Assembly: GCA_012798535.1 (NCBI GenBank) | Contig: JAAZMZ010000025.1 | Location: 1-59,801, forward strand | Direction: 5' to 3' | DNA length: 59,801 nucleotides | Source: Leptolinea sp. | GTDB taxonomy: Bacteria > Chloroflexota > Anaerolineae > Anaerolineales > Anaerolineaceae | Shown here: one piece after another, positions 18,341 to 28,153 of the stretch | Numbering within the stretch: position 1 is the first letter of the stretch | Layout of the letters: every line of letters starts with the position of its first letter | The notes under the pieces: generated by a model | Database searches by the model: none | What the model was told of the DNA's origin: nothing | What the model saw: the letters and a program-made list of their open reading frames with translations, nothing else | Program-made: the position numbers and the translations under genes

Positions 18341-20827
18341 TCAGATTCTCTCCGGTGAAGTATGATCATCGACCGGCGGAGCAACTTGCGCTGCCAGAGG
18401 TTCAAGAATGGGCACACCCGCAGAACGCGGGATCAGGCCACAGCCTTCCGGCACTGTTTCATCCAGAACAATGCGCACCGGGTAGGCCACCCCATTCACC
18501 GGCAGCATTACCCGCATTTCATCCGCCAGCATCAACGCTTTCGCCGTGCGCGGGTTAACGCGTAGATCTGCGCCAGCCAGGCGCGGTGTGAGAAGAGGAG
18601 ATGTGGTAACGGTGATCCCGCGGTCATACAGGCGGGTTACTGGATGGATAGCCAATTCATGAGCCTGCGGTTTGGCAAGCTCATCAACGTCAGCATCTGC
18701 CATGGAAAGTTCGGCTTCCGCAACCGGCAGCAGGGGGAGTTGGACTCCCAATCCCTGTTTGTTGGCATAGGATGTACCGCCGTAATACACATCCTGCCTC
18801 CCGATGATCGGCTGCTGCTGCTTGACTTCCGCCAGCTTTCGGTAGGAGAGTCCGGCGTAAAGCGGAATCCCGGCCGCGATCTGTTCAAAGACCAGCGAAG
18901 GCGTACCGGCTTCCAGTGCCAATCCCAGTTTCGATCCTAAAAGAGCAGCAATCTCATAATCCGCTTTGCAGTTCGGCGGCGCGGGAACGGCCGGGTAAAA
19001 GCGCTGCACCCGCCTCTCTCCGGAGGTATAAGTACCTTCTCGCTCGGTGAATGCCAGCACCGGGAAAACAACATCCGCTAACTCGGAGGTTTTCGTGCGG
19101 AACAACTCCTGCACGACCACCTGCCCGGCTTTTTCAATCGCGCGTTCCAGCCGCGGATCATCCGCCGCGGGATCCACGCCCGCCATCCAGACTACTTTCG
19201 CACCGGAAAGCAATTCAACCAGATCGGCTGCCGGGCGACCGCCCATGTCCCACAATCCCTGGGTGTTCCCGCTCTCCCATACGGGTATCAGGCCGCTGTT
19301 CACCTTTTCGGTATGTCCACTGCCATGCAGCAACCGTCCACCGGCTGCGGCCAGCCGGGAAGTGGATTCCCGTCCCAGGCCATCGCTGCCGTAGAAGATC
19401 ACCAGATTTTCCGCCTGTCTGATGGAATCCGCCAGCTCACCTTCGAGAAGGCCGTCCACGGCGCGGATTTCGGAACCGCAGGCCACTCGCACCACATGCG
19501 TTGCGTCTTTGTCCAGCCGGGTTGACCGGGTGTTGATGACGATCAATTCTGCGCCGTGTCTGGCAGCCTGACGTACCCGCAGCCACCAAACTGGAGCTTC
19601 CTCATGCAGGTCGCAGGCAGCCACCACGATCACCGATCCTTTTCCCAGGCTGCCCAGGTTGGATCCCGGCAGCAGGCCGTACCGGTTGACGATTTCTCCC
19701 CCGCCCATCCGGCTGTAGCCGATGAACGTGCCGCCCTGCGCTTCGGTCAACCTGCGCAGGTTGAAGATATCTTCATTGGTCAGGCGGCCACCGGCCAGAG
19801 TGACCAGTCCGCTGCCGGCTTTTTGGAAATAATCCGCCGCCGTGGACAGGGCTTCTTCCCAGCCAGTTTCAATCAATTCATTACCCATGCGGACCTGCGG
19901 TGTTTTCAGGCGCTGCGGGCTGTCGGTGAAATGATAGGCGAAGCGTCCTTTGTCGCATATCCAGATCTCATTCACCGCCTCATTCTGGCGCGGCATGATG
20001 CGTTTAATGGCCACACCACCGCCGGTAACAGCTTCACGCCGCACATTGATGGTGGTATTGCAGCCCACCGGGCAGTGGTTGCACAGACTGGCCGCGGAAT
20101 TCAATTCCCAGGGGCGGGCACCAAAGCGAAAATCCGCCGTGGTCAGTGCGCCCACCGGGCAGATATCGGTGGTGTTGCCAGAAAAGATCGAGTCAAACCC
20201 CGGCTCGGAACAGGTTACGATCTCCAGTTGACGTCCGCGGTTGTAGAACCCGATGACTGCATCTCCGGCGATATCCGTCTGAAAACGCACACAGCGTCCG
20301 CACTGGATGCAGCGCTCACGGTCCAGGTAGATCAGGTCTCCAAGAGGAACATGTTTGGCGGCGTGGGATTTCTCGTCAAAGAGGAAACGGCTGGTGCCGG
20401 GTCCATGTTCCAGGGTCAGGTTTTGCAGCGGGCATTCTCCGCCCTTATCGCACACCGGGCAATCCAGCGGATGCGAGGTGAGCAAAAACTCCAGCACTTC
20501 CCTGCGGGCAGCCTTCACTTTTTCGCTGTCAGTGATCACAGCCATACCCTGGCTGACCGGTGTGGTGCAGGCCGTCTCTAGCTTGGGCCCAAACTGGATC
20601 TTCGGGTTGCCATCTGTTTCAAGAACGGGTGCGCCGGTCGCGCGGTCGATCACCGGTCGGCCGATTTCCACCAGGCACATGCGGCACATCCCCACCGCTT
20701 CCAATTTGGGATGATAGCAAAACACCGGTATATCGATTCCGGCCAGTTTAGCCGCGTCCACGACTGTCGCTCCTTCGGGTGCAGCCACTGCCCGGCCGTC
20801 AATGGTGAGGTTTATCTCTTCTGGCAT
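18341..20827 (-). CDS. nuoG: NADH-quinone oxidoreductase subunit G
   Basis: An 828-residue iron-sulfur subunit of the complex I peripheral arm. The N-terminal ferredoxin domain binds N1b (FCYHPKLEAVGMCRMCLVEIG and a later ACTTP). Next are the His-containing N5 site (HPLDCPVCDKGGECPLQ) and the N4 site (RCIQCGRCVRF and TDICPVGAL). A further CNHCPVGC motif plus a downstream IWICDKG matches the N7 cluster site, which only some bacteria keep. The rest is a molybdopterin-oxidoreductase-like domain without apparent cofactor ligands. It ends one base before the nuoH start. Confidence 0.96.
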   Translation of the reverse strand: MPEEINLTIDGRAVAAPEGATVVDAAKLAGIDIPVFCYHPKLEAVGMCRMCLVEIGRPVIDRATGAPVLETDGNPKIQFGPKLETACTTPVSQGMAVITDSEKVKAARREVLEFLLTSHPLDCPVCDKGGECPLQNLTLEHGPGTSRFLFDEKSHAAKHVPLGDLIYLDRERCIQCGRCVRFQTDIAGDAVIGFYNRGRQLEIVTCSEPGFDSIFSGNTTDICPVGALTTADFRFGARPWELNSAASLCNHCPVGCNTTINVRREAVTGGGVAIKRIMPRQNEAVNEIWICDKGRFAYHFTDSPQRLKTPQVRMGNELIETGWEEALSTAADYFQKAGSGLVTLAGGRLTNEDIFNLRRLTEAQGGTFIGYSRMGGGEIVNRYGLLPGSNLGSLGKGSVIVVAACDLHEEAPVWWLRVRQAARHGAELIVINTRSTRLDKDATHVVRVACGSEIRAVDGLLEGELADSIRQAENLVIFYGSDGLGRESTSRLAAAGGRLLHGSGHTEKVNSGLIPVWESGNTQGLWDMGGRPAADLVELLSGAKVVWMAGVDPAADDPRLERAIEKAGQVVVQELFRTKTSELADVVFPVLAFTEREGTYTSGERRVQRFYPAVPAPPNCKADYEIAALLGSKLGLALEAGTPSLVFEQIAAGIPLYAGLSYRKLAEVKQQQPIIGRQDVYYGGTSYANKQGLGVQLPLLPVAEAELSMADADVDELAKPQAHELAIHPVTRLYDRGITVTTSPLLTPRLAGADLRVNPRTAKALMLADEMRVMLPVNGVAYPVRIVLDETVPEGCGLIPRSAGVPILEPLAAQVAPPVDDHTSPERI

Positions 20828-20861
20828 GCGTTCTTAGATCCTTATCCAGCAAACACTATTT

Positions 20862-22115
20862 TCAATGATTCACCAGTTGCTCAAAATCAGCCCGGAATTT
20901 CTCGATGCCGGAGGTCACCGCCATGGTCGAAAATTCTCCCAGCGCGCACAGGCATTTTCCCTGCATTTGCCGGGCAACTGTCTCCAGCAGGGTAATATCT
21001 TCCGGTTCAGCCGTCCCCGCGGCGATACGCCGGGTCAAATGACTCATCCAGTAGGTGCCCTCACGGCAGGGGGTGCATTTTCCGCAGGATTCATGGCGGA
21101 AAAAATGAACTGTCTTGTTCACCAGCCAGGCCATGTTGACCGAATCATCCAGAATGATGACCGAAGCCGAACCGAGCGGGGCTCCCAAATTGCTCTGAGT
21201 AGATTCGTAATCCATCGGAGTATCCAGCGCGCGGTCATCTGCCGGGATGATTACCGAGGAGGCGCCGGCCGACATGATGGCCTTGATTCTGCGGCTTTCG
21301 GGAATCCCGCCGCCGTGTATGAAGATCAATTCGCGGAAGGTTGTTCCCAGCGGTAATTCATAGTTGCCCGGCCTGTTGACACATCCCGACAGGCTGAAAA
21401 TCTTGACACCCGGCGATTTTTCGGTGCCCAGGGTTTTGAACCAGTCCGCTCCACGGGAGACGATGACGGGCAGATTGGTCAGGGTTTCCACATTATTGAT
21501 GACCGTAGGTCTGCCAAACAGACCATAGGTGGCGGGGAACGGCGGGCGCAGTCGCGGCTGCCCCAGATTACCTTCGATGGATTCAAGCAGAGCCGTCTCT
21601 TCGCCGCAGATGTAAGCTCCGGCACCCATGTGGGTGTGCAGCTGGAGAGTGTACGGCGTGCCGAACAGCTTTTCCCCGAGCAGATTTTCAGAATATAACC
21701 GGTCGATACACTCCTCCAACCGGCGCGCGATCTGCCAGAACTCACCACGCAGGTAAATGTAGGCGTCGTTGGCCTGAACGGCATACGCGGCCAGCATCAA
21801 ACCTTCCAGGAATTGATACGGATTCGATTCGAGGATCTCACGGTCTTTAAAAGTGCCAGGCTCCGATTCATCCGCGTTGGCCACCGCATAATGCGGCCAC
21901 AGCGTATTGGGCAGGAAGCTCCACTTTACTCCGGTCGGAAATCCGGCGCCGCCGCGGCCGCGCAATCCGGATGCTTTTACTTCATTGATCAGCATAGCCG
22001 GCTGCATGCTGCGGACGGCTTTTTCAAAGGCGCTGAATCCACCATTCTTCCGGTACACCGGCAGCTCGTGAATATCGGGGATATCCCGGTGGCGGTAGAG
22101 GATGTGTTCGCTCAT
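20862..22115 (-). CDS. nuoF: NADH-quinone oxidoreductase subunit F
   Basis: A 417-residue subunit that binds FMN and NADH and cluster N3. The glycine-rich FMN/NADH region reads LRGRGGAGFPTGVKW, with NADESEPGTFKDR after it. The N3 ligands appear as SCGKCTPCREGT plus a Cys in KCLCALGEF. The ATG overlaps the nuoE stop (ATGA), consistent with translational coupling. Confidence 0.97.
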   Translation of the reverse strand: MSEHILYRHRDIPDIHELPVYRKNGGFSAFEKAVRSMQPAMLINEVKASGLRGRGGAGFPTGVKWSFLPNTLWPHYAVANADESEPGTFKDREILESNPYQFLEGLMLAAYAVQANDAYIYLRGEFWQIARRLEECIDRLYSENLLGEKLFGTPYTLQLHTHMGAGAYICGEETALLESIEGNLGQPRLRPPFPATYGLFGRPTVINNVETLTNLPVIVSRGADWFKTLGTEKSPGVKIFSLSGCVNRPGNYELPLGTTFRELIFIHGGGIPESRRIKAIMSAGASSVIIPADDRALDTPMDYESTQSNLGAPLGSASVIILDDSVNMAWLVNKTVHFFRHESCGKCTPCREGTYWMSHLTRRIAAGTAEPEDITLLETVARQMQGKCLCALGEFSTMAVTSGIEKFRADFEQLVNH

Positions 22116-22633
22116 GCGCCCGTGCCTTCCCGCTCTGCCGCTTTCTTCTTCAGCTCGGCGATCAATTGCAGCGCGGCCTCCACCGTTTGATCCTCATGGT
22201 AAGTGATGTCCCCGTCGCCCTGCAATTGGAAAAGCGGTGCATGGTGGCAGCCGGCTAGACAGGTAACTTCCTCAATGGTGATCAGTCCGTCGGCAGATGT
22301 TTCACCAACTCGGATACCCAGATTGGTGCACAGGTCCTGCAGAAATTGATCGGCGCCGCGCAGCGCACAGGGCAGATCGGTACACACCTGCAGGCGGTAC
22401 CGTCCGCCAGGCTGGTCGTGATACAGCGTGTAGAAGCCCACAATCGAAGCTACTTCCGTCGAGGTGATCTCCAGAATATCGGCGATTTCATCGATTGTTT
22501 TCTTCCGGATATGTCCGGCTTCCCGCTGGGCCAGATAGAGCAAAGGCATAACCGCCGCGCGTTTGTTTTCTGGCGGGTATGCGGCCAGTATCTTTTGGAT
22601 CTCTTCCGTGTTTTGTAGCAGGAATTCGTTCAC
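22112..22633 (-). CDS. nuoE: NADH-quinone oxidoreductase subunit E
   Basis: A 173-residue thioredoxin-like subunit that binds the 2Fe-2S cluster N1a. The four cysteine ligands are seen in CTDLPC and CLAGC. The helical N-terminal part reads YPPENKRAAVMPLLYLAQRE. The GTG start at 22633 overlaps the nuoD stop (GTGA) and has GGGAGA about 9 bases upstream. Confidence 0.95.
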   Translation of the reverse strand: MNEFLLQNTEEIQKILAAYPPENKRAAVMPLLYLAQREAGHIRKKTIDEIADILEITSTEVASIVGFYTLYHDQPGGRYRLQVCTDLPCALRGADQFLQDLCTNLGIRVGETSADGLITIEEVTCLAGCHHAPLFQLQGDGDITYHEDQTVEAALQLIAELKKKAAEREGTGA

Positions 22634-23871
22634 CGGTCAGAATCTCCCAGAATGACGTCGATGCTGCCAATGATCCCAATCAGATCGGCGACAAAATGTC
22701 GGCGGGTCAAAAGCGGCATGATCTGTAAATTTACAAAAGAAGGCGTTCGGAAGTGGATACGCTGGGCTTTGGGTCCGCCGTTGCCTTCCAGGAACACACC
22801 GATCTCGCCGCGTGGTGATTCAGCGGTAACATACACGCTTTCCGCCGGGGCGGAAAATCCTTCCGTCCAGAGCTTGAAATGGTGGATCAAAGCTTCCATA
22901 CTGACGCCAATCTCGGAGCGGGGCGGTGGGACAAACTTGCGATTATTGCTGCGCACCGGCCCACCCGGCAATTTATCGAGCGCCTGCTCGATGATGTGGA
23001 TCGATTCACGCATTTCCTGCACGCGCACCAGGTAACGTGAATATACGTCGCCGCCAGTCTGCGTGGGAACATTGAAATCATAGCGCTCATAACCACTGTA
23101 CGGTCGGATTTTACGCAGATCGAAAGCTTTTCCGGTCGCCCGCAGGATCGGACCGGTGATGCCATATCGGATGCAGTCTTCTGTCGAAATCGGGCCGATA
23201 CCGACCGTGCGCTCTAGAAAGAGGGCGTTTTTTGTCAGCATAGATTCGTAGTCATCCAGGCGCCGCGGAAACACACGAATAACATCGCGGACAGCCTCCT
23301 CGAAACCGGCGGGAACATCCCGCCACAGGCCACCCGGGCGGATGTAGGTGGTCATCATGCGCTGGCCGGAACACATTTCCAGAATATCCAGGATCATTTC
23401 ACGTTCGCGAAAGGCGTACATATAGACGGACATGGCGGCCAGATCCAATGCGGATGTACCGATCCAGATGAGATGTGATGAGAGGCGGGTCAGTTCGGCC
23501 AGAATGACGCGGATAGCCTGGGCACGCTCCGGCACATCCAGATCTACCAGCTTTTCGATGGCCATACAGTAGACGAAGTTATTGCCGACATTATTCAGGT
23601 AGTCCATGCGGTCGGTCATCACTTCGGCCTTCTGGTAGGTCTTGGATTCCATATTCTTCTCGATGCCAGTGTGCAGGAATCCGATATCCGGAATGCAATT
23701 CAAAACGATCTCGCCATCCAGTTCCAGCAAGAGGCGCAGCACACCGTGCGTGCTGGGGTGCTGCGGCCCCATGTTCAAGAGCATGGTTTCTCCGCTCAAC
23801 GCCCTTTCGGAAACCAGGTGTTTAAGCTCGTTGATATTTGTTTCGCGGTAATTCTTGATCTGTTCTGTCAT
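22630..23871 (-). CDS. nuoD: NADH-quinone oxidoreductase subunit D
   Basis: A 413-residue quinone-site subunit related to the large subunit of NiFe hydrogenases but without metal ligands. Signature blocks: NMGPQHPSTHGVLRLLLELD (quinone-binding His), DRMDYLNNVGNNF (conserved Asp and Tyr), and the C-terminal GSIDVILGDSDR. The ATG at 23871 is preferred to a GTG six codons upstream because it overlaps (ATGA) the stop of the preceding peptidase gene. It is fully separate from nuoC, not the fused nuoCD form. Confidence 0.97.
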   Translation of the reverse strand: MTEQIKNYRETNINELKHLVSERALSGETMLLNMGPQHPSTHGVLRLLLELDGEIVLNCIPDIGFLHTGIEKNMESKTYQKAEVMTDRMDYLNNVGNNFVYCMAIEKLVDLDVPERAQAIRVILAELTRLSSHLIWIGTSALDLAAMSVYMYAFREREMILDILEMCSGQRMMTTYIRPGGLWRDVPAGFEEAVRDVIRVFPRRLDDYESMLTKNALFLERTVGIGPISTEDCIRYGITGPILRATGKAFDLRKIRPYSGYERYDFNVPTQTGGDVYSRYLVRVQEMRESIHIIEQALDKLPGGPVRSNNRKFVPPPRSEIGVSMEALIHHFKLWTEGFSAPAESVYVTAESPRGEIGVFLEGNGGPKAQRIHFRTPSFVNLQIMPLLTRRHFVADLIGIIGSIDVILGDSDR

Positions 23872-24818
23872 TCTGTCGTGTACGGGCACAATCCTGTCAA
23901 CACCTGATTCCGCAAATCCACCAGTTCAGGGTACTGGTAAAAGAACAATATTTTCTGATGAGCGATAGTATCAGCGGCCGGTTTTTTACTGAAAATGAAA
24001 TAGGTCCAAGATTCAGCAATATCCTCTTCCGGACCGGTTGCCGCGTAATCTGTCACGAACTGCTCGGGGTGTTTTTCATAAAACTCATACACTTTATCTT
24101 CATTGACTTCCCCTTCTTCTGAGAATTCAACGTCGGAAGCCCATTCGTCATAGATGTCATTCCAATATTTGTCATAGAAAGCACCGATGTAGGAGCCTTT
24201 CTGACTGCACCCATCCAGGGTCATATAGTAATCGCAGGTATCTTTTTCTTCAGTGATCTGCTTATCATTCAAGGTCAACATATGACCGAATTCATGGATT
24301 AAAGTGGTCGAAAGCATCTTGAAATCCTGTGAGTCGACGGCATCCGCCTCGATCGACCATGATCCGGATGAATCCGCCTGATCCACCGCGCCGGTCGAAT
24401 TATCGTACCCGTCGGAAAAGACCACAAACTGGCTAAGCATGGTGCGCCGGTCGGCCGGGATCACATCGGTGATGAACTTCCAGATTCGCTGGTGGTCTGC
24501 CGTGTTTTTTTGGTATTTTACAAATTCGGCCGGGACATCCGTGGCAAATTTCGGATTGGAGATCGTATCTCCAGAGATCTGATAGGTCGCCAGCGGCATT
24601 TCACTGTCGGCCACCGGCAGGTTTTCCGCTCCTTCGGGTTCAGATGTGTCGTTGACCATGGCTTCAAGGTTGAGTATGCAGGCGGATGATGCTTTTTCAG
24701 GCACAGCCGTCGCCTGAGGCAGCGGTGCGGCAGGCGCGATGGCAGCCGATTGAAAACCGGAGATCAACAATACGGCGATCAGGGACAATGTGGTGATAAA
24801 TATGGTCTGTTTTTTCAT
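23868..24818 (-). CDS. Secreted zinc metallopeptidase-like protein inside the nuo operon
   Basis: A 316-residue exported protein of unknown role, not a complex I subunit. A signal peptide (MKKQTIFITTLSLIAVLLIS) is followed by a short Ala/Pro-rich stretch. The metallopeptidase motif HEFGH sits at residues 175-179 in TLIHEFGHMLTL, and a candidate third ligand Glu in EEDIAESW lies about 100 residues downstream. Four or more Cys (CDYYMTLDGC and others) could form disulfides. The ATG at 24818 is chosen for the signal peptide and an AGAGGAA site upstream. The gene lies between nuoC and nuoD, and its stop overlaps the nuoD start by 4 bases, so it is expected to be co-transcribed and coupled with complex I. 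The family is not identified more closely. Confidence 0.8.
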   Translation of the reverse strand: MKKQTIFITTLSLIAVLLISGFQSAAIAPAAPLPQATAVPEKASSACILNLEAMVNDTSEPEGAENLPVADSEMPLATYQISGDTISNPKFATDVPAEFVKYQKNTADHQRIWKFITDVIPADRRTMLSQFVVFSDGYDNSTGAVDQADSSGSWSIEADAVDSQDFKMLSTTLIHEFGHMLTLNDKQITEEKDTCDYYMTLDGCSQKGSYIGAFYDKYWNDIYDEWASDVEFSEEGEVNEDKVYEFYEKHPEQFVTDYAATGPEEDIAESWTYFIFSKKPAADTIAHQKILFFYQYPELVDLRNQVLTGLCPYTTE

Positions 24819-24873
24819 GGGATTCCTCTGTGTGTGGGGATAGGGGAGCAGAATTGCCAAAGAACCATTATCA

Positions 24874-25386
24874 CTAATTCTCGGGTGCGGGTTTTCGCAG
24901 CGCTATTTCATCCGCATTGAAATCGAACTGTACTTCTTCATAACCAAGGGGATAATCTTTGCGTAGCGGGTGGCCGACCCAGTCTGCCGGCATTAAGATA
25001 CGGCGCGGGTCAGAGTGACCTTCGAAACGGATGCCAAACATATCCCAGATCTCGCGTTCATGCCAGTTGGCATTGGCATACAGACTCTCAATGGTCGAAA
25101 GTTCGGGCGCATCTCCTTCCAGCGGGACCCGGATTCGGAGCTGTATATTCTTTTCTGTGGAATACAACTGATAGATCACATGAAAACGCGGAGTGGTTTG
25201 CGGCCAATAGTCCACGGCGGTTTGGGCTTCGAGCATATCAAACTTGAATTTTTCACGAAGGCGGGTGAAGGCGGCTAATAAGTTATCTGCCTGCAACAGC
25301 ACCGTCACCTCGCCGTGATATTCGCTATCCACACCATGAAAATCCGATTTTAGAACGGTCACCACTTTTTGAAGATAAGCATTCAT
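24874..25386 (-). CDS. nuoC: NADH-quinone oxidoreductase subunit C
   Basis: A 170-residue peripheral-arm subunit of complex I (30-kDa family). The conserved block reads NANWHEREIWDMFGIRFEGH followed by DPRRILMPADWVGHPLRKDY, which is diagnostic. Not fused with nuoD. Between it and nuoB are 37 bases. Confidence 0.95.
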   Translation of the reverse strand: MNAYLQKVVTVLKSDFHGVDSEYHGEVTVLLQADNLLAAFTRLREKFKFDMLEAQTAVDYWPQTTPRFHVIYQLYSTEKNIQLRIRVPLEGDAPELSTIESLYANANWHEREIWDMFGIRFEGHSDPRRILMPADWVGHPLRKDYPLGYEEVQFDFNADEIALRKPAPEN

Positions 25387-25423
25387 CTTGAAAATGATCC
25401 TGAAATATGCAAAGAGCCAATCG

Positions 25424-25906
25424 TTAAGCCCAGGTGGTTATTTTTTCACCGCGGACTTTTTCATGCAGAGTCATCACACCGTGGATCAAGGCTTCCGGGC
25501 GCGGCGGGCAGCCGGCCACATAGATATCCACCGGCACAATCTCGTCCACGCCCTGCAGAATGGCGTAGTTGTTGAACACACCGCCGCAGGACGCGCAGTC
25601 TCCCATGGCAATGACCCACTTTGGATCGGGCATCTGGTCATACAACTGGCGCAGCACGGGGGCCATTTTGCGACTTACCCTCCCGGCCACGATCATCAGG
25701 TCAGACTGGCGCGGGCTGGCACGCATCAATTCCATACCAAACCGTGACATATCGAAGTTGGCCGCTTGAGCTGACATCATTTCAATAGCGCAGCAGGCCA
25801 ACCCAAACAACATCGGCCACATGGAACCGGTGCGCGCCCAGTTGACTACCTGCTCCAGCGTGGTGGTCACCACGCCCATGTTGCCGGTCTTTTGCTCTAT
25901 TCCCAT
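25424..25906 (-). CDS. nuoB: NADH-quinone oxidoreductase subunit B
   Basis: A 160-residue subunit that binds the terminal cluster N2. Cysteine ligands are in [18 protein letters not shown] and AGCPPRPE. The ATG at 25906 has AAGGAG 8 bases upstream and overlaps the nuoA 3' end by 10 bases. A GTG at 25927 would extend it by only 7 residues and has a poorer site. Confidence 0.96.
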   Translation of the reverse strand: MGIEQKTGNMGVVTTTLEQVVNWARTGSMWPMLFGLACCAIEMMSAQAANFDMSRFGMELMRASPRQSDLMIVAGRVSRKMAPVLRQLYDQMPDPKWVIAMGDCASCGGVFNNYAILQGVDEIVPVDIYVAGCPPRPEALIHGVMTLHEKVRGEKITTWA

Positions 25907-26253
25907 TCGAGTGCTCCTTTTTTCCACACGTACACAAAACCGATAAGCAAAATGCCAACAAAGACTAGCATCTCGAGAAGGGCGAACCAGCCCAACTGGC
26001 GGAAGACCACTGCCCAGGGCAAGAAGAAGACAGTTTCAATATCAAAGAGGATGAAGAGGACGGCTACAAGATAATATCGAACAGACAGACGGCGGGTACC
26101 GGGTCCGTAAGGGATCATCCCCGACTCATATGGAGCCGCTTTCCGGCTGGATGGTCTGCGCGGGCCGAAAACGGTTCCAATGACGATGACCAGAAAACCC
26201 ATGGCCGTTGCCAGGACGAACAGGATGATGATGGGAAGGTAATCATTCAACAT
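25897..26253 (-). CDS. nuoA: NADH-quinone oxidoreductase subunit A
   Basis: A 118-residue three-helix membrane subunit of complex I. The conserved loop after helix 1 reads [10 protein letters not shown], and helix 2 contains [21 protein letters not shown] with the invariant Asp and Glu. It is the first gene of the nuo operon. The 222 bases upstream are AT-rich and should hold its promoter, though I could not fix convincing -35/-10 boxes. Confidence 0.96.
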   Translation of the reverse strand: MLNDYLPIIILFVLATAMGFLVIVIGTVFGPRRPSSRKAAPYESGMIPYGPGTRRLSVRYYLVAVLFILFDIETVFFLPWAVVFRQLGWFALLEMLVFVGILLIGFVYVWKKGALEWE

Positions 26254-26414
26254 AGCTAATCCCTACAAGATTTGTCCTAATTCAGAGTATATCATATTGA
26301 ATTTGAATGTGTTTTTTTTCACAAAGGGTGTAGAAGGTATTGTAAAAATTAAAGTTAGAACTTCAAAATGAACTTGGATTATCGCTGTGCGGTTCATTAA
26401 CCATACACAAATTC

Positions 26415-26453
26415 TATTTAAAAATCAAAAGGACGGGTCTGAAACCCGCCCTT
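26415..26453 (-). terminator. Rho-independent terminator after sigma factor gene
   Basis: On the minus strand a stem (AAGGGCGGGT with ACCCGTCCTT, one mismatch, 5-base loop) is followed by TTGATTTTT. It lies about 23 bases past the stop of the sigma factor gene. Confidence 0.8.
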
Positions 26454-26475
26454 ACAGAGATTATCCAGGATCGAA

Positions 26476-28131
26476 TTATGACAGGTACTCCCGCAGATTG
26501 CGGCTGCGGGTTGGATGGCGTAATTTGCGCAGGGCTTTGGCTTCAATCTGGCGGATACGTTCGCGGGTCACATTGAAATACCGACTGACTTCTTCAAGAG
26601 TGTGGTCCTTGCCATCGATCAATCCGAAGCGAAGTTCAAGCACCTGGCGTTCGCGTTCGGAGAGGGCGGCCAGGGCGTTTTGCACCTGCTCGCGCAGCAT
26701 CTCTCGAGCGGCGGCGTCCATGGGCTCGAGAGCTTCATCGTCTTCGATGAAATCGCCCAGTTGGCTGCTTTCTTCATCGCCCACAGGACGTTCCAACGAA
26801 ACCGGCTCTTCGGCCGACTGTAATATACGCTGTACTTTGGCTGTAGCAGCCACCCAGCGGCGCATGATATCCGGGTCAAGCGCGCCATCACCGCCCAGAA
26901 ACTTGCGTATGGCGTCGACATCCTGTTTTTCCAGTTGATCGGATTCAAGCACCAATTCTTCATTGGTTGGTTCACGACCCAGCTTTTGCACCAGCGAGCG
27001 CTGCACACGCAGCAGGCGGGTGATGGCTTCGAATAGATGCACCGGTATGCGGATGGTGCGCGCCTGTTCGGCAATATAACGACTGATAGACTGGCGGATC
27101 CACCAGGTAGCATAGGTGCTGAACTTGAATCCGCGTGTGGAATCAAATTTGTTAACAGCACGCAGCAACCCCAGATTCCCTTCCTGGATCAGATCAAGGA
27201 AGGAGATGCCCCGTCCCAGATAGCGCTTGGCAATACTGACCACCAGGCGCAGGTTGGCACGAATCAACTGCTGGTTGGCTTCATCCGCCCGGAACTTGAT
27301 CCCTTCGAGCTCGGAATTCAGATCTTCTTCCGGAGGAAGGTTTTCAATAAAGAAATCGATGGGCGGCATCTGGCCTGATGCGCGTACCACATCCAATAAT
27401 TTGGCGGCCACGGATGAAGGCATCAGGTTAAGGGTCAGAAATAGATTGAAGGCATTGCGCGCCAGGGCATCCCACAGGGAATCTTTGCCCCACTGACCGT
27501 TATCGAGATAATGACGTAGATAGGATGGCTCCGCAATTTGCCAAACGCGGCGCAGCTGTTGAGCTTCGGCCAGCACCAGGCTGAGATCCGGCGGCTCTCC
27601 CTGGTTGTAACTGCGGGCGTCTTCCACCAACCGGTTCCAGCTCAGGATGGTTCTTTCCGCCAGGCAGGTGAATAACGCGTCGCAATTTTGCGTACCATGG
27701 ACGGAATTGACATGCTGCTGAAGCGTGTTCATCAGGCGTTCAGCTTCGATCATGGCTGCCAGCCTGAATTCGCTGTCAGCATCCAGCAGGTGGATCTGCC
27801 CGATTTCTTTTAGATAGAGTCGTACCGGATCCTCCGAGAGTTCGACGGCAACTGCCGGGTCCTCCAGTATTTTTAGAGGATCCTCGAGCGCGAATTCAGA
27901 CCACTCATCTCCGGTCTGTGCCAGAACGGAATCATCCGGTTCTTCCTGATTGATCAAATCCTCATCGCCGGGAGGCAGAATAGGTTTGGGGACTCCATTC
28001 TTTGATCCGTTGCGCCGGATTTGCCGTCCGGCAGGAGGCTTTTCAACCGTGGTTTTTCTGGTTTGCCGGGTGGCGGTGCTTTCCGGCTTCAATTCTGGCG
28101 TTTCTTCGATTTTTTTCGTTCGAGGCGACAT
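26476..28131 (-). CDS. rpoD: RNA polymerase sigma-70 factor (primary-type)
   Basis: A 551-residue sigma factor that directs RNA polymerase to promoters. Conserved region 1.2 contains [16 protein letters not shown]. Region 2 reads [20 protein letters not shown], then [19 protein letters not shown] and [13 protein letters not shown]. Region 3 begins [13 protein letters not shown]. Region 4.2 has [21 protein letters not shown] long, poorly conserved insert lies between 1.2 and 2, and the N-terminus is short, basic and acidic rather than a full region 1.1. The position directly downstream of dnaG is typical for the housekeeping sigma gene. It could be a primary-like paralogue if the genome has several. 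Confidence 0.9.
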   Translation of the reverse strand: MSPRTKKIEETPELKPESTATRQTRKTTVEKPPAGRQIRRNGSKNGVPKPILPPGDEDLINQEEPDDSVLAQTGDEWSEFALEDPLKILEDPAVAVELSEDPVRLYLKEIGQIHLLDADSEFRLAAMIEAERLMNTLQQHVNSVHGTQNCDALFTCLAERTILSWNRLVEDARSYNQGEPPDLSLVLAEAQQLRRVWQIAEPSYLRHYLDNGQWGKDSLWDALARNAFNLFLTLNLMPSSVAAKLLDVVRASGQMPPIDFFIENLPPEEDLNSELEGIKFRADEANQQLIRANLRLVVSIAKRYLGRGISFLDLIQEGNLGLLRAVNKFDSTRGFKFSTYATWWIRQSISRYIAEQARTIRIPVHLFEAITRLLRVQRSLVQKLGREPTNEELVLESDQLEKQDVDAIRKFLGGDGALDPDIMRRWVAATAKVQRILQSAEEPVSLERPVGDEESSQLGDFIEDDEALEPMDAAAREMLREQVQNALAALSERERQVLELRFGLIDGKDHTLEEVSRYFNVTRERIRQIEAKALRKLRHPTRSRNLREYLS

Positions 28132-28153
28132 GGGTTAACTATACCATAGGAGA

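Noticed and set aside
19556..20581. 341-residue plus-strand ORF opposite nuoG
   Set aside because: Antisense shadow of the NuoG iron-sulfur region; no recognisable motif.
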